DNA from: UKL13-2 sp038321965
GTDB taxonomy: Bacteria > Pseudomonadota > Gammaproteobacteria > Burkholderiales > Usitatibacteraceae
Assembly (NCBI GenBank): GCA_038321965.1
Contig: JBBQFL010000015.1
Span: forward strand, 1-64,000
DNA: 64,000 bases
Direction: 5' to 3'
Shown in pieces: positions 45,576 to 54,707 of this stretch. The notes under the pieces were generated by a model, which was given only the letters and a program-made list of their open reading frames with translations, searched no databases and had not been told where the DNA came from. Every line of letters starts with the position of its first letter. Position 1 is the first letter of the stretch. The translations under genes were made by a program, and so were the position numbers.

Positions 45576-45894
45576 GGTGATTCCTTTCGTGCGAATAAGT
45601 CTCGTCGCAGCTTGATTGGGGGCCAAGTCAGTCACTAGTGGATAGTTTAATCCTTTAGTTGTGCAATTGGCATTCTCAGCCATCACGATGGACATAGCTG
45701 CGTGCCAATAGCCGGGCAAGCTTCGGAGTTGGATGAAGCGACGAAATACCCACGTTAATTCTCCATGCACTGTTGATAATTTTGTGGGGCAGCACAAGCG
45801 GCCGACATTCTGTCGAGAAAACATTGAAATTGGCAATTTGAAGTAATTGTCCTATGATGATTTCCAATGACAAGCAAACCATGAGGAGCACGAC
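45576..45894. other. Intergenic region, 319 bases
   Basis: It lies between the divergent secreted protein B gene and the EF-G-like gene. The right end holds GAGGAG before the EF-G start at 45895. I see no hairpin terminator, repeat or known riboswitch in it. Confidence 0.5.
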
Positions 45895-47958
45895 ATGCCC
45901 GGCTTTGCGACAGAAAATCTCAGGGCCATCGCGCTGGTCGGCCATTCAGGCGCGGGCAAGACAACGCTTGCGGAAGCGCTGTTATGGAAGACCAATACGA
46001 TTGGCGCGATGGGTAGTGTGGACAAAGGCACAACGGTCTGCGACTTCGACACAATCGAAAAAACCTACAAGCACTCGCTCAATTCCTCCGTGGTCCACTT
46101 TCAGCACGGGATTGAACCGAATGTCCGCATTCACCTGATCGATACACCCGGCTATCCGGATTTCATGGGGCCGGCAATTTCAGCGCTGGATGCCATCGAC
46201 ACAGTGGTGATTGTCATCAATGCGCAAAACGGCATAGAGCTGACCGCCAGACGCATGATGTCACTGGTACGTAAACGCCATTTGTGCGCGATGGTGGTGG
46301 TCAACAAGATCGACGATGACAATATTGATTTGCCGGCGCTGGTGAATGAAATTCAGGAAGCCTTCGGCAAAGAGTGCTTGCCGATAAACCTCCCGGCTGG
46401 CAAGGGATCGAAAGTCACCGACTGTTTTTTCAATCCCGCGGGTGACGCGGACTTTTCGTCTGTCGCGGTAGCACACAGTGCATTGGTCGATCAGGTGGTT
46501 GAAGTCGATGAAGCACTGATGACGCTCTATCTGGAGCAGGGCGAAGCGATAGAGCCGGAACAACTGCACGCGCCATTCGAGAAGGCATTGCGCGATGGGC
46601 ATTTGATCCCGCTCTGCTTTACCTCCGCGCGCACCGGTGCCGGCGTGATGGAGCTGCTGGATATCTTTGCGAAGTTGGCGCCCAATCCGTCCGAGGGCAA
46701 CCCGCCATTGTTCGTACGCGGTGAGGGCAAGGCAGCGGAGGAATTCCGTTCGGAGCCTGACGCAACCAAACACGTGATTGCACATGTCTTCAAGGTGGTC
46801 GTGGACCCTTTTCTGGGCAAGATCGGCGTCTTTCGTGTTCATCAGGGCACGATCACACCGAATACACAGCTCTATGTTGGCGAGACGACAAAGCCGTTCA
46901 AGGTTGGACATCTCTATATGTTGCAGGGCAAGGAATTCCAGGAAGTTTCCCAATTGCTGCCCGGCGATATCGGTGCCGTGGCGAAGGTGGACGAGATCGC
47001 CTTTGATGCGGTATTGCACGATTCACACGACGAAGACCGCATTCATTTGCTACCGCTGGACTTCCCGCAGCCGATGTATGGGCTGGCAGTGGAACCCAAA
47101 CGGCGCGGCGATGAGCAGCGGATCTTCGAGGTCCTGCACAAGCTTGAGCTGGAAGATCCGTGTTTCGTCGTAGTTCGACATCCCGTTACCCATGAAACCG
47201 TCATTAACGGACTCGGCGAATTACATATGCGCTCGCTCCTTGAGCGCATGAGCAAACAATACAATCTTGAGATCACCACCAAGCCGCCCAAGATCCCCTA
47301 CCGTGAAACCGTCATGGCCAAGGCGGATGGGCACTTTCGCCATAAGAAACAGTCTGGCGGTGCAGGCCAATTCGGCGAAGTCTTCTTGCGGATCGAGCCG
47401 CTGGCGCGTGGTGCAGGATTCGAATTCGTCAATGACGTTCACGGCGGCTCCATCCCGACACAGTTCATCCCAGCTGTTGAAAAGGGCGTCAGGGACGTGC
47501 TGGTCAGTGGGCCACGCGCAGGATTTCCAGTGCACGATATTCGCGTCATCATCTACGATGGCAAGAGTCATCCGGTCGATTCCAAGGAAATCGCTTTCAC
47601 CACCGCCGGACGCAAGGCCTTCATTGACGCAATTTCTAAGGCGCGACCGGTGTTGCTCGAACCGATCGTCAACATGGAAGTGGTAGTCCCGGATGCGGCG
47701 ATTGGTGCGACCACCGGTGACCTCGCCTCACGTCGTGGTCATATCACCGGCACCCGCGGTCAGTCGGCAGGCATATCGACTGTGACAGCTGTCGCGCCGC
47801 TCTCCGAACTGAAGGAATACCAGACCCGCCTGAAATCATTGACCGGCGGGCAGGGTAGCTATTCGATAGAACTTTCGCACTATGAGCAGGCGCCATTTGG
47901 GGTGCAGATTGAAATGATGAAACTGCACAATCTGCATGCGGTGGTAGAGGAGGATTGA
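45895..47958 (+). CDS. EF-G-like translational GTPase (EF-G2 type)
   Basis: 687 residues with all EF-G domains. G motifs: GHSGAGKT (16-23), DTPGYPD (about 83-89) and NKIDDD. The domain order is G, II, III, IV, V, with a domain IV block HKKQSGGAGQFGEVFLRIEPL and domain V GAPFGVQIEM-like ending. It is shorter in switch I than the housekeeping EF-G and is not near rpsL-rpsG-tuf, so it is a second, paralogous factor. EF-G2-type proteins bind the ribosome, but their cellular task is unsettled. It has a good AGGAG site. Confidence 0.9.
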   Translation: MPGFATENLRAIALVGHSGAGKTTLAEALLWKTNTIGAMGSVDKGTTVCDFDTIEKTYKHSLNSSVVHFQHGIEPNVRIHLIDTPGYPDFMGPAISALDAIDTVVIVINAQNGIELTARRMMSLVRKRHLCAMVVVNKIDDDNIDLPALVNEIQEAFGKECLPINLPAGKGSKVTDCFFNPAGDADFSSVAVAHSALVDQVVEVDEALMTLYLEQGEAIEPEQLHAPFEKALRDGHLIPLCFTSARTGAGVMELLDIFAKLAPNPSEGNPPLFVRGEGKAAEEFRSEPDATKHVIAHVFKVVVDPFLGKIGVFRVHQGTITPNTQLYVGETTKPFKVGHLYMLQGKEFQEVSQLLPGDIGAVAKVDEIAFDAVLHDSHDEDRIHLLPLDFPQPMYGLAVEPKRRGDEQRIFEVLHKLELEDPCFVVVRHPVTHETVINGLGELHMRSLLERMSKQYNLEITTKPPKIPYRETVMAKADGHFRHKKQSGGAGQFGEVFLRIEPLARGAGFEFVNDVHGGSIPTQFIPAVEKGVRDVLVSGPRAGFPVHDIRVIIYDGKSHPVDSKEIAFTTAGRKAFIDAISKARPVLLEPIVNMEVVVPDAAIGATTGDLASRRGHITGTRGQSAGISTVTAVAPLSELKEYQTRLKSLTGGQGSYSIELSHYEQAPFGVQIEMMKLHNLHAVVEED

Positions 47959-48037
47959 GTTCGCAAACTCCTTATTTGGTGCGGCTTCGCGAGGTATTTT
48001 GTCCGAAGACGCTCGCCAAATGGCGTTCTAACAAAAT

Positions 48038-48973
48038 TTATGCTGGAAGGCGATTGCCCGCGCGCCGGTTCTCATAAGCCTTCAAATGCGTGTAGGCAAC
48101 CGAAAGCATGGTGTCGTCGATCCCGAATTCTCGTGCTTTGCCGAGCATAAAGCCAACCACATGATCAGCTTCCACCGGGCCGCCGCTCTCCAAGTCGCGC
48201 AACATCGAGGCGGTGAGTGGCGACCCCGTCGAATTAATGACCTTTTCATAACGCTCAATGACTTGCGCACGTGGCGGATAACCACTTTTCGCAGCGACCG
48301 CCACGCAGGAATCGAGATGACGTTTCATCAATGCGCGTCCGTCAGACGTTGCAAGAATTTCACCGATGGAAGCTCGCATGAGACAGGTCATCCCGGCCAA
48401 TGTGGAGAGGAACGCGACCTTTTCCCACATATCCTGCATGGTGTTGTCGGAGACTTTCCAGTCGACGATGGTTTTTGCAAACGCCTCTCCAAGTGCATCT
48501 GCCAGCGCCTGCTGTGACGGCTCGCGCGCACCCCAGTTGATCGCGTGCGCGTCGATCAGCGACTTGACCACGCCCTCTTTGGTGAGGGTCGCGGCGATCT
48601 GACAGGTGCCGCCCATCACCCGAGATTTGCCGAATGCAGCGTCGAGCGTGTCGATGTGCGAGATGCCGTTGAGCAATGGCACGACACAAGTGCTTGCATG
48701 CATGGCCGGTCGTATTGCTTCAATGCTCGATTGCAGATCATAGGCCTTGCAGGAAAGCAGGACGATGTCGTAGTCGGCCGAAACGTGGGCTGCCAGGACA
48801 GTTTTCACCTGCAGAGTCACGCTGTCTTTGGGGCTCTCGATCTGCAAGCCGTATTGTGCGATGTGTTGCCTGCGCTTCTCACGAACCAGAAACGTCACAT
48901 CTGCGCCGCCCTGATGCAGCCGTCCGCCGAAATAGCCGCCGGTCCCACCAGCGCCGAGTACGAGAATTTTCAT
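48038..48973 (-). CDS. panE: 2-dehydropantoate 2-reductase (PanE/ApbA family)
   Basis: 311 residues. NADPH Rossmann motif GAGGTGGYFGGRL (about 8-20), then the helical C-terminal domain with MWEKVAFLSTLAGMTCLMRASIGEIL and the family K and E residues (K176-like). It would reduce ketopantoate to pantoate in the vitamin B5/CoA pathway. Several proteobacteria carry extra ApbA-fold paralogs of unknown substrate, so the specific activity is an assumption. The ATG at 48973 shares one base with the protease stop (TGATG); a GTG just before it (48976) is an alternative. Coupled downstream of the S41 peptidase gene. Confidence 0.82.
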   Translation of the reverse strand: MKILVLGAGGTGGYFGGRLHQGGADVTFLVREKRRQHIAQYGLQIESPKDSVTLQVKTVLAAHVSADYDIVLLSCKAYDLQSSIEAIRPAMHASTCVVPLLNGISHIDTLDAAFGKSRVMGGTCQIAATLTKEGVVKSLIDAHAINWGAREPSQQALADALGEAFAKTIVDWKVSDNTMQDMWEKVAFLSTLAGMTCLMRASIGEILATSDGRALMKRHLDSCVAVAAKSGYPPRAQVIERYEKVINSTGSPLTASMLRDLESGGPVEADHVVGFMLGKAREFGIDDTMLSVAYTHLKAYENRRAGNRLPA

Positions 48974-50331
48974 CACAGTTTTCCTGTCGTAGAGGGTTCA
49001 GGCTGGGCTTTGATTTTTTCACCCAACAACTTCTCTGCCGCCTCGAGAATGCGGTCACGGTTGAACAAAATATCCTCGCGTGAAGGAGAAATTTCCTGGT
49101 CCGGCATGATGCCGGAGCCTTCGATGCGTTTGCCTTTGGGGGTGATGAAACCAAGTTCGCTATAGGCAAGTTGGCCGCCACCGGGCAGCTCGGCGTAGCC
49201 CAGATAACCCAGCAGACATCCGCAGCTGCGCTGACCAACGACGGTTGCACGACCGAAATCTTGTAGCGTGGCGGCGAAAATCTCTGAAGCTGACGCGCTG
49301 TTTTCATTGGTAAGGATCACCAAAGGCTTGTTATACGCGGTGGCCTTGTCGCCCTTGAGCTCTGGTTCCATCTTCATGGTGGGAATAAATGCGATCGTGA
49401 TGGGCTTGCCGGTTCGTGTCAGAAGCCGCGCGCCTTTATGTGTTTCGCTAAGAAATCTGGTAACCAGCGTATTGGCCATGCCTAATGAGCCGCCGCCGTT
49501 GTTGCGCAGGTCGACGATCATGCCGGGCGTGTCCTTCATCGTCGTGATCGCCTGCAGAATGCCGCTTTCCATGCTGCCGACGAAATTGGAAAAGCGGATG
49601 TAGGCAAAGCCAGATGGCAACACCCGATGGGTGAGCTCGGTTGGCGCGCGAAATTTCCGGCGCTTCATGGTGGTGGCAATTTCGCTGCCGTCCATGCGGG
49701 TGAAAGTCATGGCGATTACCGTGTCCGGGTCACCCGCGACGATCTTGCGCATTGCGCCACGTGTTCTCGCCCACGGTGTTGACGAATCACGCACTTCCGT
49801 CATCAGGCGCTGGTAGAGCACCAATGCCGGCTCACCGTCGATGGTTTTGATAGCCATGCCGGGGCGAACGCCAGCCCACCAAGGGTCGGATTCTGGGTGC
49901 ACGCTGGTGACGATGAGCTCGCCCTTCATTTCCAGGAAACCAAGCCCCAGTGAATGCGACTCCTGATCGCGCTGCTGTGCAACCTGCTTGGGCCCATGCA
50001 CGCGCGTGTGGGAGTCCTTCAGCTCACCAGTCATCTTGTCGAGCAGTTCCCAGAAGCGATCATCGCTGGCCGCGTCCATGATCTGCGTCTCATACCCAGC
50101 CCGCACCACAAGCCAGTTCACGCCGTTCATCTTGACGTCGTAATATTTATCGTTGACGGTATTCCACACCTCTTCAAACGCATCGCGCCTCCATGCTTTT
50201 GAGTTCACATCGGGCACCGGGGTATTCGACGATGCATCGGTTGCACGCGTCCTACCGATAATGTTGTGCGGGTCGAGCACTGAGCAGGCGTTGAGCAACG
50301 TCAGAAGTAACAGTAGAAATGAGAGTCGCAT
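48973..50331 (-). CDS. S41-family (C-terminal processing-type) peptidase lipoprotein
   Basis: 452 residues with an N-terminal lipobox (LLTLLNAC, about residue 16). A helical N-domain (AWRRDAFEEVWNTVNDKYYDV) leads to a PDZ domain (about 140-200: GLGFLEMKGELIVTSVHPES, AGVRPGMAIKTIDGEPAL). The catalytic core has FVDLRNNGGGSLGMA-like VDLRNNGGGSL and the nucleophile motif NENSASASEIF (about 340-350), followed by VVGQRSCGCLLGY. It is likely a periplasmic or outer-membrane-anchored processing protease; the substrate is unknown. The Cys pair CGC in the active loop is unusual. Coupled with the panE-like gene, divergent from kbl. Confidence 0.88.
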   Translation of the reverse strand: MRLSFLLLLLTLLNACSVLDPHNIIGRTRATDASSNTPVPDVNSKAWRRDAFEEVWNTVNDKYYDVKMNGVNWLVVRAGYETQIMDAASDDRFWELLDKMTGELKDSHTRVHGPKQVAQQRDQESHSLGLGFLEMKGELIVTSVHPESDPWWAGVRPGMAIKTIDGEPALVLYQRLMTEVRDSSTPWARTRGAMRKIVAGDPDTVIAMTFTRMDGSEIATTMKRRKFRAPTELTHRVLPSGFAYIRFSNFVGSMESGILQAITTMKDTPGMIVDLRNNGGGSLGMANTLVTRFLSETHKGARLLTRTGKPITIAFIPTMKMEPELKGDKATAYNKPLVILTNENSASASEIFAATLQDFGRATVVGQRSCGCLLGYLGYAELPGGGQLAYSELGFITPKGKRIEGSGIMPDQEISPSREDILFNRDRILEAAEKLLGEKIKAQPEPSTTGKL

Positions 50332-50486
50332 GAATTTTTTTTGGACGGCGGTGGAATCGCGGAAGGCGATAGTTTATCGCGCCATTGCGCTGCACTCCGA
50401 TGCACGCCGCTACCAATGGCCAAGGAATGCTTGTCTCATTGCGTATAAAATGCGACGCACTTTAGCCGCAATCGTCAGGAACACGC

Positions 50487-51689
50487 ATGAATGAGTCTTT
50501 TTACCGGCAGATCGACAGTACGCTTGAGCAGATTCGCAATGACGGATTCTTCAAGCGCGAGCGGTTGATCGCCACGCCGCAGCAAACAACGTTGCGGCTG
50601 GAGTCGGGCGTGGAGGTCATCAATTTCTGCGCCAATAATTATTTGGGGCTTGCAGACGACTCTCGCCTGATCGCTGCGGCCAAGCGCGGTCTGGATGACT
50701 TTGGCTTTGGCATGGCATCGGTGCGATTCATCTGCGGCACGCAAACTAGCCATCGCGATCTCGAAGGAGCGATTTCCCGCTTCCTCGGCACCCAGGACAC
50801 TATCCTTTACGGCTCATGCTTCGACGCCAATGGTGGATTGTTTGAAACACTGCTCAGTGAAGAGGATGCCGTGATCAGTGATGAGCTGAACCACGCAAGC
50901 ATCATTGACGGCGTGCGCCTGTGCAAGGCAAAACGGTTTCGCTATCGCAACAACGACATGGCCGATCTGGAAGCACAGCTGAAGGCGGCTGATGCGGCAG
51001 GCGCCCGCCACAAGATGATCGCCACCGATGGCGTGTTTTCGATGGATGGGATAATTGCCAACCTCAAAGGCATTTGCGAGCTGGCAGAAAAATACAACGC
51101 CCTGGTGATGGTCGATGATTCGCACGCTGTTGGTTTTATCGGTGAAAAAGGACGCGGCACGCCGGAATATTGCGGCGTGGCAGATCGCATTGATATCTAT
51201 ACGGGCACGCTGGGCAAGGCGCTAGGCGGGGCTTCCGGCGGATATATCGCCGCCCGGCAACAGGTCGTGGACTTGTTGCGGCAACGATCAAGGCCTTACC
51301 TGTTTTCCAATTCTGTCGCGCCGGCGATCGTTACCGCTTCGCTCGCCGTGTTGTCGTTGCTCGATTCGGCAGAGGGCGCAATACTGCGGCAAAAGGTGAA
51401 TGCCAACGGCGCACATTTCCGTCGTGAAATGGGCGCGCTTGGTTTCAATCTGGTACCTGGCGTGCATCCCATCGTTCCGGTCATGCTGGGCGATGCGGCG
51501 CTGGCGACGCGCATGGCCGAGGGGCTGCTGGAGGAGGGTATTTACGTAATCGGCTTCAGTTTTCCAGTCGTGCCAAAAGGCAAGGCGCGCATCCGCGCAC
51601 AGATGTCGGCGGCGCATACGCCAGAGCAAATTGAGCGCGCGGTGGCGGCGTTTGCCAAGGTCGGCCGCAAGCTCGGCGCGATAAATTAG
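50487..51689 (+). CDS. kbl: 2-amino-3-ketobutyrate coenzyme A ligase (glycine C-acetyltransferase)
   Basis: PLP enzyme that splits 2-amino-3-oxobutyrate with CoA into glycine and acetyl-CoA, 400 residues. Landmarks: NNYLGLADD, FICGTQTSHRDLEGAI, DELNHASIIDGVRL, DDSHAVGFIGEKGRGTPEY, and the Schiff-base lysine K244 in TGTLGKALGGASGG. AGGAA precedes the ATG. tdh follows after 21 bases, giving the two-step L-threonine to glycine route. Confidence 0.97.
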   Translation: MNESFYRQIDSTLEQIRNDGFFKRERLIATPQQTTLRLESGVEVINFCANNYLGLADDSRLIAAAKRGLDDFGFGMASVRFICGTQTSHRDLEGAISRFLGTQDTILYGSCFDANGGLFETLLSEEDAVISDELNHASIIDGVRLCKAKRFRYRNNDMADLEAQLKAADAAGARHKMIATDGVFSMDGIIANLKGICELAEKYNALVMVDDSHAVGFIGEKGRGTPEYCGVADRIDIYTGTLGKALGGASGGYIAARQQVVDLLRQRSRPYLFSNSVAPAIVTASLAVLSLLDSAEGAILRQKVNANGAHFRREMGALGFNLVPGVHPIVPVMLGDAALATRMAEGLLEEGIYVIGFSFPVVPKGKARIRAQMSAAHTPEQIERAVAAFAKVGRKLGAIN

Positions 51690-51710
51690 TTTGAACAAGG
51701 GACAATCAAC

Positions 51711-52736
51711 ATGAAAGCACTGGCCAAACTCGAACGTGCCCCTGGTCTGACGATGACCGACGTTAAAATGCCCGAGGTCGGGCACAACGACGTCATGATC
51801 AAGATAAAGAAGACCGCTATTTGCGGTACCGATATCCACATCTGGAAATGGGACGAATGGGCGCAAAAGACCATACCGGTACCGATGCATGTCGGCCATG
51901 AGTACGTCGGCCATATCGTCGAGATGGGGCAGGAGGTGCGAGGATTCGCAATTGGCGACCGCGTTTCAGGCGAAGGACACATCACCTGCGGGCATTGCCG
52001 CAATTGTCGCGCCGGTCGACGCCATCTTTGCCGTAACACGACAGGTGTCGGCGTCAATCGCGAGGGATCTTTCGCCGAATTTCTGGTGATACCTGCATTC
52101 AATGCCTTCAAGATTCCCGAGAGCATCAGCGACGATCTAGCCGCCATTTTTGATCCCTACGGTAACGCCACGCACACCGCGTTGTCGTTCAATCTTGTTG
52201 GCGAAGATGTGCTCATTACCGGAGCGGGGCCGATCGGCATTATGGCCGTGGCCATTGCGCGACACGCCGGCGCACGGCACATCGTGATCACCGATGTGAA
52301 CGATTATCGGCTCGGACTGGCGATGAAAATGGGGGCAACACTTGCAGTTAACGTGGCGCAGACATCCTTGAAGGAAGTAATGAACGAGCTTGGCATGGTG
52401 GAGGGCTTCGACGTCGGCATGGAAATGTCCGGTGTGCCTTCCGCCTTCCAGAGTCTGCTGGCAAGCATGAATCACGGTGGCAAGGTGGCCCTGCTCGGCA
52501 TACCGCCTTCAAACACCGCCATCGACTGGAATGAGGTGATCTTCAAAGGCCTCGAAATCAAGGGTGTCTATGGTCGTGAGATGTTTGAGACTTGGTACAA
52601 AATGGTAGCGATGCTGCAAAGTGGACTGGATTTATCGCCGATTCTTACCCACCAGTTTGACGTGGCCGATTTCGAGAAAGGCTTTGCGGCGATGCTTTCC
52701 GGGCAGTCGGGGAAGGTCATACTGAACTGGGCTTGA
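51711..52736 (+). CDS. tdh: L-threonine 3-dehydrogenase
   Basis: Zinc-dependent NAD dehydrogenase of 341 residues, the E. coli length, turning threonine into 2-amino-3-oxobutyrate for Kbl. Catalytic-zinc ligand C38 in AICGTDIHIWKWDEW, GHEYVGHIVEMG, structural-zinc cysteines in CGHCRNCRAGRRHLC, and Rossmann GAGPIGIMAVAIARHAGA. It follows kbl on the same strand, so this is a kbl-tdh operon. Confidence 0.97.
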   Translation: MKALAKLERAPGLTMTDVKMPEVGHNDVMIKIKKTAICGTDIHIWKWDEWAQKTIPVPMHVGHEYVGHIVEMGQEVRGFAIGDRVSGEGHITCGHCRNCRAGRRHLCRNTTGVGVNREGSFAEFLVIPAFNAFKIPESISDDLAAIFDPYGNATHTALSFNLVGEDVLITGAGPIGIMAVAIARHAGARHIVITDVNDYRLGLAMKMGATLAVNVAQTSLKEVMNELGMVEGFDVGMEMSGVPSAFQSLLASMNHGGKVALLGIPPSNTAIDWNEVIFKGLEIKGVYGREMFETWYKMVAMLQSGLDLSPILTHQFDVADFEKGFAAMLSGQSGKVILNWA

Positions 52737-52777
52737 TGGCAAGAAACTCAAGCACTGGCGCGCCTCCCGGACATAAA

Positions 52778-52802
52778 ATGCTTCAAGATGCCCGCCAATC
52801 AA
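52778..52802 (+). repeat. Copy 1 of a dispersed intergenic repeat
   Basis: 25 bases between tdh and trhO that match 62591-62615 at 23 of 25 positions (ATGCTT, two variable bases, then AGATGCCCGCCAATCAA). Both copies are intergenic and on the same strand, which argues for a small repeat family. Only two copies are visible in the window. Confidence 0.6.
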
Positions 52803-52859
52803 TGAGTTTAGTTTGTTCTCATCCTGCGAAGCAATCTTGAGCCGATACTTCGTGAGAAA

Positions 52860-53717
52860 ATGGCGGCTATGACAAAAGACGCATTACCCGACAAAAATTC
52901 AGCGGCAACCGGCGAGATCGCGCACATCGCTTTCTACAAATTCGTCGCGCTGGACGACCCGGAGAGCGTGGTCGTGCATTTGCGGCTGCTGACTGAAAAC
53001 CTGCTGGGCAGCATTCTCGTCGCCGCTGAAGGTATTAACGGCATGCTGGCCGGATCGCCCGCCGCGCTGGATACTTTCCAGGATGCGTTGATTGGCGACG
53101 CCTTTTTCGCCGGTAAATTTGCGGGCATCGCCTTCAAACGTAGCGCGTGCAACACCGCACCGTTTGGCAAGATGAAAGTCTATAGGAAGCCGGAGATCGT
53201 CCCGCTGGGTATCGCTGGCGTCGATGGCACCCAGACCGGTACTAGCGTCAGCCCGGAAGAATGGCGCAAGCTGATTACTGAAGATGACGTCGTGCTTCTA
53301 GATAATCGCAACAGTTTTGAATACCGTCTCGGCCGATTTAAGAACGCCATCGACCCGCACGTGACCAATTTTCGCGATTTCCCCAAGTATGTTGAAGCGC
53401 ATATTCCGCAATGGAAAGCGGAGGGCAAACGCGTAGCGATGTACTGCACCGGCGGCATTCGCTGTGAAAAAACCAGCGCCTGGATGAAGGAAATGGATAT
53501 CCCGGTCTTCCAGCTAGACGGCGGCATCCTCAACTATTTCCGGCAAATGCCGGACGCGGAAAAGGACTGGCAAGGCGAATGCTTTGTTTTTGATAACCGT
53601 ATCGCGTTGGACACCAAGCTCCAGGAAACCGCTACCACACTCGAAGACGTTTACGGCGGCGAACCTGATGGTGAATGGCGAATCAATCGCGCCAAGCGAC
53701 TGAACGAGGCGGGGTAG
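52860..53717 (+). CDS. trhO: tRNA uridine 5-oxyacetic acid-type hydroxylation protein TrhO (rhodanese-like)
   Basis: 285 residues. An N-terminal domain (about 20-115, HIAFYKFVALDDPE to FKRSACNTAPFGKMKVYRKPEIVPLG) is followed by a rhodanese domain (about 130-235) with the active cysteine C196 in MYCTGGIRCEK. This layout is that of YceA/TrhO, which adds oxygen to wobble U34 of tRNA. ATG is taken at 52860; MTKDAL (52869) is an alternative start. It lies upstream of an RNA pseudouridine synthase gene, so both neighbours modify RNA. Confidence 0.9.
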   Translation: MAAMTKDALPDKNSAATGEIAHIAFYKFVALDDPESVVVHLRLLTENLLGSILVAAEGINGMLAGSPAALDTFQDALIGDAFFAGKFAGIAFKRSACNTAPFGKMKVYRKPEIVPLGIAGVDGTQTGTSVSPEEWRKLITEDDVVLLDNRNSFEYRLGRFKNAIDPHVTNFRDFPKYVEAHIPQWKAEGKRVAMYCTGGIRCEKTSAWMKEMDIPVFQLDGGILNYFRQMPDAEKDWQGECFVFDNRIALDTKLQETATTLEDVYGGEPDGEWRINRAKRLNEAG

Positions 53718-53723
53718 TCGGCA

Positions 53724-54638
53724 GTGAGCCCTGAGCTGCGTGCGCTGCTGCCGACGCGCGATGGCGTGGGACCAAGTTGCATCGTACTTCCGGCTGGCGA
53801 CTGGTCGCGCGTGATCGATTTTCTTGCTGTCCGCTTTCCGGCCATTCCGCACGAAGAGATCGCAGACCGCATGCAGCGCGGCGATGTGCGCGACGACCGT
53901 GGCGATCGCGTAACCGCAGATGCCGCGTATCGAGCCCATCAGAAACTCTACTACTATCGCAGCATCGAGGTCGAGCCGCGTATTCCCTTCGACGAGCAAA
54001 TCCTTTTTGAAGACGAATTGATTGTGGTGGCAGACAAGCCGCATTTCCTGCCGGTGACGCCGCGTGGGCGCTACCTGCAGGAAACGCTGCTGGTGCGCCT
54101 CAGGCGAAAGCTGGCATTGGATAGTCTGGCGCCCATGCATCGCATCGACCGCGAAACCGCCGGGCTGGTGCTGTTCACCAAGCAGCCGCAAACGCGCGGC
54201 GACTATCAGGAATTGTTCAGCCACCGCGAAGTCACCAAGCATTACGAGGCAGTGGCGCCTTGGCGGGAGGACTTGGCATTGCCGCTGACCTACCGTAGCC
54301 GGCTGGTGAGTGGGGACCATTTCATGCGCATGTGTGAAGTGGCCGGCGAGCCGAATGCTGAAACCCACATTTCGCTGATTGAAACCAATGGGCAACTTGC
54401 CCGCTATGCACTTTCACCGGTCACCGGCAAGCGCCACCAGCTGCGTGTGCAGATGGCCGCGCTGGGGCTGCCGATTCTGCACGACCAGATTTATCCACGC
54501 CACGTGGGCAGCGACAAACTCGACGGTGATTATTCGAAGCCGTTGCAATTGCTTGCCAAGGCGATCGCGTTTCGCGATCCGGTGACGGGCGGGGAGAGGC
54601 GGTTTGAGAGTGGGCGGCGACTAATTCCGATGCTGTGA
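53724..54638 (+). CDS. RluA-family pseudouridine synthase
   Basis: 304 residues from a GTG. Catalytic Asp D142 in HRIDRETAGLVLFTK, the segment VVADKPHFLPVTPRGRYLQETLL before it, and the second signature SPVTGKRHQLRVQMAALGLPILHD. It makes pseudouridine in rRNA or tRNA, but the target cannot be read from sequence. No S4 domain is obvious; the N-terminal part (GDWSRVIDFLAVRFPAIPHEEIADRMQRGDVRDDRG) looks S4-like but short. It lies 6 bases after trhO. Confidence 0.88.
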   Translation: MSPELRALLPTRDGVGPSCIVLPAGDWSRVIDFLAVRFPAIPHEEIADRMQRGDVRDDRGDRVTADAAYRAHQKLYYYRSIEVEPRIPFDEQILFEDELIVVADKPHFLPVTPRGRYLQETLLVRLRRKLALDSLAPMHRIDRETAGLVLFTKQPQTRGDYQELFSHREVTKHYEAVAPWREDLALPLTYRSRLVSGDHFMRMCEVAGEPNAETHISLIETNGQLARYALSPVTGKRHQLRVQMAALGLPILHDQIYPRHVGSDKLDGDYSKPLQLLAKAIAFRDPVTGGERRFESGRRLIPML

Positions 54639-54657
54639 TCTCAAGGCCGCGAGTTGC

Positions 54658-54690
54658 CTCGCCCCGCTTGCGGCGAGAGGGTTAGGGGAG
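54658..54690. repeat. REP-like palindrome in the 3' region between convergent genes
   Basis: CTCGCC and GGCGAG pair around an 8-base loop and are followed by AGGGTTAGGGGAG. This CTCGCC..GCGAG-AGGGTT-GGGG form is familiar from intergenic repeats of many betaproteobacteria. It could act as a terminator for the pseudouridine synthase gene, though no T-tract follows. Confidence 0.5.
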
Positions 54691-54707
54691 TTCAACTCGC
54701 TAGCCCT

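Noticed and set aside
53514..54395. A 293-codon minus-strand frame over trhO and the pseudouridine synthase
   Set aside because: Both plus-strand genes carry clear catalytic motifs here; the antisense frame has none.
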